Assembly: GCA_023091735.1 (NCBI GenBank)
Contig: JALKBU010001058.1
Coordinates: 1 to 17,510, forward strand
Origin: Trichomonas tenax
Taxonomy: Eukaryota; Parabasalia; Trichomonadida; Trichomonadidae
Direction of reading: 5' to 3'
DNA: 17,510 nt
Part shown: positions 1-7,800 of the stretch, piece after piece
Position numbering within the stretch: position 1 is the first letter of the stretch
Layout: each line of letters begins with the position of its first letter
Notes under the pieces: generated by a model
Databases searched by the model: none
Told to the model about the DNA's origin: nothing
Seen by the model: the letters and a program-made list of their open reading frames with translations, nothing else
Program-made: the position numbers and the translations under genes

Positions 1-180
1 GTTAGGGCCTGGTTTGGCCACTCGAGGGCTTTGGAAGTCTCAGGCCGACCTCGCCATGCATCGAATCATGCTTCTGTTGAATAGGCATCTGGATGCATCT
101 CTGCTAGATCACCAGGTCATCCTTCACGATGAGGCCACAACTACTCATAATGAAGTCTTCTTTGGCTTCCAACATTGAGT
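1..180. other. G+C-rich island at left edge, unidentified
   Basis: The first ~180 bases are about half G+C, clearly richer than the A/T-rich DNA that follows. On the plus strand a frame entering from the left edge stays open from base 2 to a TGA at about 176-178 (roughly 58 codons, including a stretch reading LDHQVILHDEATTTHNEVFF). On the minus strand a short frame also reads MLEAKEDFIMSSCGLIVKDD before a stop. I recognise neither. It may be the 3' end of a gene or mobile element cut by the window edge, or a high-copy repeat fragment. Confidence 0.3.
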
Positions 181-350
181 TCAATCCATTTCAACCTATT
201 GACACTTTTCCATTTTTTCCCGCGCAATCACGTCACTTTCCTTTATTTTGACATCCTGACTTTACATGTCAAAAATAAGTTACATGTCAGAAAAGCAAGT
301 TGTTCTATTTTGTCCCAGTCCCAATTAACATATGCAAATACATAATGAAG
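181..350. other. Gene-free A/T-rich stretch with recurring TTTACATGTCA motif
   Basis: No credible gene is seen. TTTACATGTCA occurs at 261-271 and its shorter form TTACATGTCA at 280-289. CGTCACTTTC occurs at 231-240. The same motifs reappear in the arms of the adjacent 351-645 element, so this stretch may be a decayed partial copy of it. Confidence 0.4.
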
Positions 351-645
351 GAGTCACGAAAATGTGACACGTTTACATGGCAGTTATAAATATGTTTTGA
401 CATGTAAAGTCAGCCATTTTAACAATGGGTGTTCTATTAAGCTTGATATACTCTTTAACAAGCTTAATAGACTCTCTAATAAGCTTGAAATGAACTATAA
501 CAAGCTTGATAGATTCTCTAATAAGATTTTCAGATGCTATAACAAGTTTAATTGAACTTTATAAATACAGATTCTAATTAGCTACCAATTTTACATGTCA
601 AAATGAAATACATTTGCCATGTAAAGACGTCACTTTTCGTGACTC
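351..645. mobile_element. MITE-like element with ~58-bp terminal inverted repeats
   Basis: The left arm (351-408, starting GAGTCACGAAAA) and the reverse complement of the right arm (645 down to 590, starting GAGTCACGAAAAGTGAC) align along their length. They share GAGTCACGAAAA, GTGAC, TTTACATGG and TTTTGACATGTAAA with small indels, roughly three quarters identical by eye. The arms enclose about 180 bp, most of it a 21-bp tandem repeat. No transposase is encoded, so if mobile it would depend on an enzyme supplied elsewhere. I see no clear target-site duplication: left flank ...AATGAAG, right flank TATTTAAG.... A non-mobile origin, such as an old inverted duplication, remains possible. Confidence 0.55.
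439..552 (+). repeat. 21-bp tandem repeat, five units plus a partial, coding a heptad
   Basis: Units start at 439, 460, 481, 502 and 523, with a partial unit at 544. Each begins AAG(C/A)TT and ends in AAC or AAT. In the frame open from 364 to 555 every unit reads as seven residues of the type K-L-(D/N/E)-x-x-x-N: KLDILFN, KLNRLSN, KLEMNYN, KLDRFSN, KIFRCYN. Units are diverged but exactly in register. The open frame starts inside the left inverted arm of the 351-645 element and uses no convincing gene start, so I annotate a repeat rather than a gene. It could be the remnant of a coiled-coil coding region. Confidence 0.75.
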
Positions 646-872
646 TATTTAAGTTATTTTGTCTCCATATTTCGATATCAAATTGATTTTAACAGTAACA
701 TCATTCAATCGTAAGGGCATATGCCAGAAAATAGGCAAAATAAGACTGATTATCAAGGAAAACTTAGTGATGCATCAAAATTAATAATCACAAATACACC
801 GAATCATTAAATGGTTTTAAAGACATTTGTTCATCCACATATAGAGGAAATAATGAAATATAAATATTTACA
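646..872. other. Stretch without an intact gene, possible pseudogene upstream part
   Basis: An ATG at 721 opens a 30-codon frame (including ENRQNKTDYQGKLSDASK) that ends at about 810. It could be the decayed segment just upstream of the ABC ATPase fragment that follows, because ABC exporters often carry a D-x-x-G-K-I-E-F-like stretch there, but the match is weak. No other structure is evident. Confidence 0.25.
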
Positions 873-1201
873 GGACATAAATGGACTATTGTTGGCGAGA
901 GTGGATGCGGAAAGACAACAACACTTCAATTGCTCCAAAGATTCTATGAAATCCAAGAAGGCAAAATCCTTGCTGATGGAAATAACATCAAGAATGTTTC
1001 ATAAGTTTCATTGAGGCAGAACATTGCAGCAGTTCCACAGACACCTGTATTGTTCTCAATGTCAATTGAAGACAACATAAATTACTCTGTTGACCAGGCG
1101 GATGAAGAAAAGGTGAAGAATGCTGCCAAGATTGGTAACACAGAGACATAATAACCAATTTGGCCAATCAACAGGATATATTCAGAGAATCTATACAATA
1201 A
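873..1201 (+). pseudogene. ABC transporter nucleotide-binding domain fragment (ABCB/MDR type), broken
   Basis: Read from 873, the frame gives GHKWTIVGESGCGKTTTLQL, a clear Walker A (GESGCGKTT) of an ABC exporter ATPase, followed by LLQRFYEIQEGKILADG as in that family. An in-frame TAA at 1002-1004 interrupts it. The same frame then resumes with SLRQNIAAVPQTPVLFSMSI, which carries the Q-loop (VPQTPVLFS), and EDNINYSVDQADEEKVKNAA, up to a TAA at 1149-1151. A shift to the next frame continues with ITNLANQQDIFRESIQ up to 1199-1201. No signature (LSGGQ), Walker B or H-loop follows, and no membrane domain precedes. This is therefore a truncated remnant with at least one nonsense mutation and one likely frameshift. 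Intact relatives would drive ATP-dependent export across a membrane. An overlapping open frame at 811-1014 is only a shadow of it. Confidence 0.85.
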
Positions 1202-1289
1202 CCATCTTATATATTGTCTTTATGATGCTACAAGTTTATTGTTGTTCAGCGCGTTTATTGATATGAAAGTTTAAACTTAAGGCAACTAA

Positions 1290-1440
1290 CATGTAAAGTG
1301 ACATCCGAGGATAATGATTTTCAACATCATATTGAAAGCAAAGCATTTTTAAAAATCCTTAACGGTAATAATATATTAAAAATGATGTAATAACTATTTA
1401 TTAATATTATAAACTTTTTCGGGTGAGCATAGTTGAAAAT
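1290..1440 (+). repeat. 151-bp dispersed repeat, copy A
   Basis: This stretch aligns end to end with the reverse complement of 12672-12822, also 151 bp. Both begin CATGxAAAGTGAC and end CATAGTTGAAAAT. The best-conserved block is GTAATAACTATTTATTAATA. Identity is roughly three quarters by eye with two single-base gaps, and similarity stops at both ends. Each copy keeps a small hairpin near its start, with arms ATGAT (1314-1318) and ATCAT (1326-1330) here. No coding potential is seen. The rest of 1202-1522 shows nothing I can name. Confidence 0.75.
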
Positions 1441-1491
1441 TTAATTCATTTTTTCAACGATATTTAGAAATTAACAAAATAATAGAATAAA

Positions 1492-1505
1492 CAATTTATA
1501 AAAAC
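1492..1505 (-). terminator. Putative UAAA-type polyadenylation signal of the WDR11-like gene
   Basis: Minus-strand GTTTTTATAAATTG lies 18-31 bases past the TGA stop. Trichomonads are known to use UAAA as a cleavage/polyadenylation signal close to the stop codon. The same TTTTATAAA core occurs at the 3' ends of the HECT and bromodomain genes. Confidence 0.4.
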
Positions 1506-1522
1506 ATTAGAGATGATAAATC

Positions 1523-4213
1523 TCACTTAGGAATATTCACTTTGTTGCTTATTGATGTCTTAAGTTCCTCAAGCTTTGGAATATCAGGCATGAATGCATA
1601 GAACTTCTGCGGCATTTCAACCAAGAGTCCTTTTTCATCAAGATATGACATGATGAAATATGCATCGATAGCAGCACCCATTGATGTCGTCATGAACAAA
1701 GCTGGATGGTATTCTCCCGATGTAGCAAAACATAATGTTGCATTTTCGAGTTCTCCAGCAACATAATAACTCACACCGAGCTTAAAGATTGCATCATTCT
1801 TTGCTGGTCCAGGAGGCATTATTCTGCAGAATCTCTTTGCGAGTTCAATCTGATGACTCTCCAAAAGAAGATTGAAAGCAAGTTCATCAAAGCCTCCTGC
1901 CCTGAATAAGATTGCTGCTTCCATGTAGCGTTGGCTGTCAATCATTGATTGCGCACAAGCTTTGATTCTTGCAGCACTACGATCGCTGAGTTTGACATCA
2001 CCAAACAAAGTTAAAACAGCGGATGCCAATGAAGCAATCAAATAATTTTTGTCTGAGTTAGATCGTATCAAATAGTCAGCTGCATCATCGAAATTACCAA
2101 CGAACAAGAAAGAAGCTAGTTTCTGCATAGTGAATCCTTCGACCTCGCAATCCAATGAACTTAAAATCTTGTGGCAGATCAATTCAACTCTTTGACCTCC
2201 GCTGCAGCACAAACTTTGTAATCTGAGGATATCAGCATTCGCAAGAATATTCCAGACATCATGACCAACGCATGTCATTGATCTCTTGTTTTGAGGGGAT
2301 GGTTTCTCGCTATTTGCAACAAAACGCCTGATAATTTCTGTCTCTGAAGGCATTTGAAGTGTCTTAGAAACCTGAACTAATGGCGTTAAATCGCTGGCCC
2401 TGATGAATCTAACAACACCATCAATACACTTAGCGAGGATAAGTTTTGTGCTTATGAACTTAAAATCAAGCATTTTGAACGTGAACTGTGAAATCTTTTC
2501 GTTTCTGAGCTCGAAGAATGTTGAATTATCTCCAATAGCGAACAAAACATCATTAACGAAAGTCATGTTTCTGATTGTTGTGAATGATGTTTGAATACTG
2601 ATGCATGCTTTTGTGGATTTCTTGAAATAAAGAAGAGAGCCATTATCGAAAGCAGTGACATATCCACAGTCTGAGACAGCAAAGCCGACAGGAATAGCGT
2701 TAACGCCATGAGGTCTTAATCCACTGGTTCTAATAGCGCCATTTTCAAGTGAATATTCGTAGAAATAAATCTCTCCACTCTTAAGCAAAGTAACGAAGTT
2801 ACCCTGCATTCCATCACTGGCATCATTATCGATAGCGATATCAGCAATGTCACTCTTGAACAAAACTGTTGATTCTTTTCCATTGATGAAAACTCCAACA
2901 GTAATTGGGCCGCGCTGAACCATGAATGCACCATTGTGGTTACCAATGCATCTCGTTGGAGGGAATCCACGTGATGGAAGAGGAAGAACTTGATGACGTG
3001 CAATATCTATGATGCCAATGGATGATTCAGAATGGAAGAAAATCCTCGATTTAGCAATATCAAGAGAAACATAGATTATTTTTGTTGGTGAAACTTTGTA
3101 GCGCTTGAAATCATTCCATTCGCGAATACTTCCAAACAAAATGTAACCATTCGATGTTCCAAGAGTATACATCTCTCCATCGCAGTCAAATGTAGTGACA
3201 TCACATGGATATATCGGGAAAACGACGGTTGTTCTAAATCTTTGTGCATCGAAAATTTCCAAACCAACGTCGTGAAGGTAAAGAATGATCATATGCTTAT
3301 TGAGTGGCGACGACATAGCGGAAACAATTGTGTTTTTGCCTTCTCTCGATTGTCTTTCATGAACAACGTAAAAATCGTAATCATCATCAGATTTAAGGAT
3401 TGCAATATTACCATTCTTGTGGAATGCGACAACTATTCTGAAATTATCTGAGAGTTGACAAATATATTCATATGGTGAAGTTATATGATGATGTGATGCA
3501 ATGGGAACAATTGATTGGCTCTCGAGATGGAACATATATATCTGAGTATTGGATACAACAAACGCGATGCCATTTACGTGAATTGACCATTCAACAAAAT
3601 TAATTGTTTCGTCATCTGCTCCATTTATAGAGACAGTCTCATAAAAAGATGTCGGTTTTGTATTCGGTTTGTCGATCTTGTAAATGGAGAAGACATTTGA
3701 ATTTCCGCCAAAAATAATATAATTTTTGGTTTGAGGATCAATCGAGAATCGCTGATATTCTCTCGGAAGCGTAATCTCCCACTCTACGTTTGGCGTTTTC
3801 TGTGTTGAGTTTCCGTCCTTTGTGATGAAAGAAAGGCAAAACAAACGTTTGTTCTTATCTAATGCGAGAAGATACTCATCATGCCACTGAATGCACTGGC
3901 AATAGGAACTGTTGCGCTGGAATTTAAATGTTGACGTGATTTTGCGTGTAAAATAATCGTAGATGTAGATTGAATGGCTCATGTCTGCAATAGCAACTTC
4001 TGTGCAGTTGGAGTGCATAGCAATAGCTGTCACCGGGTTATCACCAACTTCAATTGAGCAAACGCGGTCGAATTTAGTTCCATCGAATAAAGCGAAGTGT
4101 ATTGAGCATCCAGAAGCGAAAGCAATGACATTGTTGTTACCCCAGTCCAATGCGTCGCGGTTTTCTTTGACATACGCTGGTGCAAAGCCAGGAATCACTT
4201 GATAAATATCCAT
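1523..4213 (-). CDS. WDR11-like beta-propeller protein (vesicle tethering)
   Basis: Encodes 896 residues from an ATG at 4213. The N-terminus (ENRDALDWGNNNVIAFASG, residues ~17-35) resembles the first propeller blade of WDR11 (A-x-D-W-G-x-x-x-L/V-I-A-F/Y). About residues 1-650 are beta-strand-rich repeats with weak WD character, enough for two seven-bladed propellers. Residues ~660-880 are helical repeats (for example MEAAILFRAGGFDELAFNLL and LENATLCFATSGEYHPALF), matching the alpha-solenoid tail of WDR11. In animals WDR11 acts with FAM91 at the trans-Golgi to capture endosome-derived vesicles. A similar role here is inference. The protein is shorter than human WDR11 (about 1220 residues). Alternatives are another propeller-solenoid coat or IFT-type protein. 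No intron is seen. A TAAA-type 3' signal lies just downstream (1492-1505). Confidence 0.6.
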   Translation of the reverse strand: MDIYQVIPGFAPAYVKENRDALDWGNNNVIAFASGCSIHFALFDGTKFDRVCSIEVGDNPVTAIAMHSNCTEVAIADMSHSIYIYDYFTRKITSTFKFQRNSSYCQCIQWHDEYLLALDKNKRLFCLSFITKDGNSTQKTPNVEWEITLPREYQRFSIDPQTKNYIIFGGNSNVFSIYKIDKPNTKPTSFYETVSINGADDETINFVEWSIHVNGIAFVVSNTQIYMFHLESQSIVPIASHHHITSPYEYICQLSDNFRIVVAFHKNGNIAILKSDDDYDFYVVHERQSREGKNTIVSAMSSPLNKHMIILYLHDVGLEIFDAQRFRTTVVFPIYPCDVTTFDCDGEMYTLGTSNGYILFGSIREWNDFKRYKVSPTKIIYVSLDIAKSRIFFHSESSIGIIDIARHQVLPLPSRGFPPTRCIGNHNGAFMVQRGPITVGVFINGKESTVLFKSDIADIAIDNDASDGMQGNFVTLLKSGEIYFYEYSLENGAIRTSGLRPHGVNAIPVGFAVSDCGYVTAFDNGSLLYFKKSTKACISIQTSFTTIRNMTFVNDVLFAIGDNSTFFELRNEKISQFTFKMLDFKFISTKLILAKCIDGVVRFIRASDLTPLVQVSKTLQMPSETEIIRRFVANSEKPSPQNKRSMTCVGHDVWNILANADILRLQSLCCSGGQRVELICHKILSSLDCEVEGFTMQKLASFLFVGNFDDAADYLIRSNSDKNYLIASLASAVLTLFGDVKLSDRSAARIKACAQSMIDSQRYMEAAILFRAGGFDELAFNLLLESHQIELAKRFCRIMPPGPAKNDAIFKLGVSYYVAGELENATLCFATSGEYHPALFMTTSMGAAIDAYFIMSYLDEKGLLVEMPQKFYAFMPDIPKLEELKTSISNKVNIPK

Positions 4214-4853
4214 TTTATTTTTTTGTCAGATGTCAAATTTTGATATTTTATTTTCTATCGTCGAAATCATCGTCTTCAACTTTTGACATTTTACATGTCA
4301 AAAATATTTTGATTTTTTGCAATATCTCATATTCACAGCATCCAAAATCTGCTATAATATTCTGAAAACCCTTTCTACGACAATAAAAACATCTCTATGG
4401 GTCACTTAAAAGCGATTTTAGAGAAAACTTTACATCATTGTTCAGAAGCAGAAAATTAGCAAAATCTCCAACTATTTGAGTGCAGTGAAGTGGAACTCAA
4501 ATAATTTTGAATATTCGTAATTCCTATAGGCTTTGAAAATTTTCTCTGAATTTTTCTTTGCATGTTATGGAATTATAAGGCACTATAATTACCAGGAGAT
4601 CTAACCCCAACCACATATCAGCGATATTATTGTTGGAGACATAAATATAATCACTTCATTTGGCAATTTATTGAAAGGTTAAAAAATTTCCATCAAAAAG
4701 TTAACCCAAAGTCCTTGCTTAGTCATTAACTGGTGTAGTAAGATATATTTTCCTGACTATTTTTGTTTTGAAAATTTATTGTTTGGCAACATTTTCATCA
4801 AAAAAATGTTAATTTGACAAATTTACTAAACAAAAAATTATTCATTCATTTTC
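4214..4853. promoter_or_regulatory. Divergent intergenic region between the WDR11-like and HECT genes
   Basis: This 640-bp A/T-rich spacer must hold the promoters of both divergent genes. Two perfect inverted repeats stand out. TTTTGACAT (4281-4289) pairs with ATGTCAAAA (4295-4303) over a 5-base loop and contains another TTTACATGTCA. TATTTGAGT (4473-4481) pairs with ACTCAAATA (4495-4503) over a 13-base loop. The WDR11-like leader just before its ATG is GACAAAAAAATAAA, with no clear initiator. No RNA gene is recognised. Confidence 0.5.
4838..4853 (+). promoter_or_regulatory. Putative initiator (Inr) of the HECT gene
   Basis: The bases before the ATG read ATTATTCATTCATTTTC and contain two overlapping TCATT matches to the trichomonad initiator consensus TCA(C/T)(T/A). 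They sit a few bases to about 12 bases upstream of the start codon, the usual distance for these very short leaders. Which TCA is used, if either, cannot be told from sequence. Confidence 0.45.
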
Positions 4854-7800
4854 ATGAAGTCGGAGTTCCATATACCTGAAAAATATATGGACTGCGACTA
4901 CGCAGACGCGTTTTTCACAACCCTCGTGCAAGAATCTGATGAAGAGAAGAAATATCAAGAATATCAGAAACTTTTGCAACAGAGTTGTCAGCATTTACTC
5001 AAAGGGTGCATTATATCGCATAACGAATTTAAGCCTGATGACACAGAAGTACAACAAGACCCAATTTTTTCTGATTCCAATCTTTTCCCAAGCGAAAATA
5101 TGGAAAATCAGACTCATTCACCAAATATTGAGATAAATCCAACTGATCCAATAGAAAAAATTATGGGAAAGTTACAAAACGCAAATCCGAATGATTTGGG
5201 TTTTATTATTGAACGAATTTCTGATATGGAAGCAATGTTTCCAGATGCAATGCCGGATATAATCGCTAAGTGCCATCGTTTACAGTCAACATGTTATGAT
5301 CCGATTGGAATTCTCAGATTTCTTGAATTTTTGTTAATGAGACCGAACTACGATATCAACCTTGATAGAAAACCACTTCAAACAGTTGACAAAAATCGAA
5401 AGTTAATTGCAGTATCTGCGAAAAAAGGTGGAGAAATTGAAATGTTACTTGATCAAATGGATTTTGTTACTTCTCCCGATACTATCTTCACACAATTCTT
5501 AGATCATACCATTTGCATTTCGTCTAGCCTTAAAACGATTCAATTCCGCAGAGCGGTTGATAAAACAACTTCAACACGTCCTCTTAGTGATTTTGTCGAT
5601 GTTAATATCCCTGTCTTGGCTGTAATTCCAACAAAGACATCTTTTTCATTCATCCAACAAACAAAGCCCAATGAATTGCTGTTAACAATGTTCAAAAAGC
5701 ATTTATTAGTTCCATCTCCAAAGTCTTATATCCAAACATATTCTTTTAAATCTGACATAGAGAAAGTAATTGCAGTCAACAATATATTCCAAATTTACGT
5801 ACAAAATGGGCTTAAATATCAAATTAATATTTCCACATTGCCACCAAAGTCGGGTACAATTTCAGGAATGAGCTGTTATTATAACGGCATTTGCTACATT
5901 ACAAAAGACATCGCAAAAACATTTTGCATTCATAATGGCCAAATTTTCAATGAAAATTATATGTTGCCCAATTACAAATTTATTACACATTGCATTCCAG
6001 AGTGTTATCCCAACAATTGCAAGCATATTGTTACTGCAATCTGCAAAAGGATCATGGAAGTAGAAAATCGCGCATTCAATGATATACAAAAATGCGACGA
6101 AGTATGTGAAAGCTGCTTTTGGCTCACAAAGCACTCCGAAATGATTATCAACTATGCATCAGATATGTGTAATATAGTTTTGAAATCACATTATGATCAC
6201 AATATCAAAAACTATGTTATTATTGCTCTCAGCCGTTTGATAATTTTAAATCTTGCATATTTGAGCAGCAACAAAATCAAACCAACAGTTCTGTCAATGA
6301 ATAAAGCAACAGAATGCTTGATGAAGCTTCCTAATTACATTGGCTCATTTGACACTCTTACAATTCTTGTTTCTACAGTTCCACTTGAAATCTACAATCG
6401 TGATTTTGTTAAAAATGTTTTGGGAAGGCTCACTCAATATTCAGAGATGTCATACGATAATCCAATTATGTCTAAAGCAATTGGTCTTGTTTTTATAACA
6501 AAAAAGATGTTCGAGCAATTTGATATCAAAAAGTCATACGAAATTCTTATGAAGCGAATCCCAGAAGCGATAGAAATAATACATAATTTTAAATTTGATC
6601 ATGAATTACTGCCTTTCTTTCAGTTTTATATTTCAGTTTTATCGAAATTGTTCATTGAGGATCGTGAAAAGTCATATGACCTTTTATTAAAATTATCGCT
6701 TCACATCAAAGACATCTGTGAATGTCCGATAGTTGCTCAATATCTCTATGAAAAAATATTTTTATATCTCAGTCCTATAGTTGGAATAGCCACATCAAAA
6801 GGCAACACAAATGTACTGAATGATTTGTTCTGTTCACCGAAACCAATTGAAGTCGAATCCAGATCATTTGATCACAATTTCATGCTTTATGGAGAAACAA
6901 AATTTTCTGTTAATTTTCCATGTCCCACTTATTTTTATGATTCGAATTATCAACATGGTTTGTTGACTATTAATGATATGCCTTTTTTATTCGATTCTAC
7001 AAAATTGACAGATCAAATGGATTTTAGAGGTCAAGTTAGAAATTCAAGAGTTTGTCATCTCTACTTAAAAGGAACCGAAATAGCAAGTTATAATATTCCT
7101 AAACCAGACAAAATGTTCGTAGTGTTATGCTCGATTGTTTTCTCACTTGCTAATTGCTTATCAATCTGCTTAGAATCACTTCCTATAAGCAAGCAGGAAA
7201 CTGAAAATTCTCCACTATTGGATTCACTTAAAAAGTCAGAACCACAGAAAGTTCAGCGTCAAACATCAGGACCAATTGGTCGATCTATTCGTTCTATTAT
7301 TTCAAGAACAAATACTACGACAGTCAATACTCAAGAGATGAAGAACTTCATCAGCGAAATCATTCATTATACAGGCGCCGGAAAAATCTTAATTGATAAT
7401 TTGAGATCCGCAGTTAAATCAGTTTTTAAGAAGGTTCCTCATGAGATTAAAGAAGTGGAATGCTATGCTTTTAGTGCCGTTATATGGAGAGCAAACTTAG
7501 TCAGCAAAGCAATGAACAAAACTCTTCTTAATGTGATCAAAGCTGCATGGAAATCGACAATGAAGGTTCGCACCCGCTTAATGAGAGCGAAGCAAACCAA
7601 TGATTCCTCGTCAACAAATCTTCAGAACAGATACTATGATTATCTCAAAGAAATCAAGTCAAAGTCAGAATTTTTATTAGATCAAGCACATGAATTAACT
7701 GGCGAACAGTCTATTAATCGTTCGCTTAACTTTATTTTATCTGACATGATGATGTCGGAAGTTGGAAAAATCCTTACACATCAAGATCAGCGGAAACAAA

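Noticed and set aside
439..552. CRISPR-like array
   Set aside because: Repeats are contiguous 21-bp units with no spacers, and the genome is eukaryotic.
364..555. 63-codon plus-strand frame as a gene
   Set aside because: Its start lies inside one arm of the inverted-repeat element and the body is the 21-bp tandem array; no independent sign of a gene.
811..1014. 67-codon plus-strand frame as a gene
   Set aside because: The ABC ATPase homology is in a different frame; this one is a shadow over the pseudogene.
4560..4640. Possible tRNA or small RNA around the CCAGGAGATCTAACCCC segment
   Set aside because: No acceptor stem, anticodon arm or T-loop (GGTTCRA) could be laid out.
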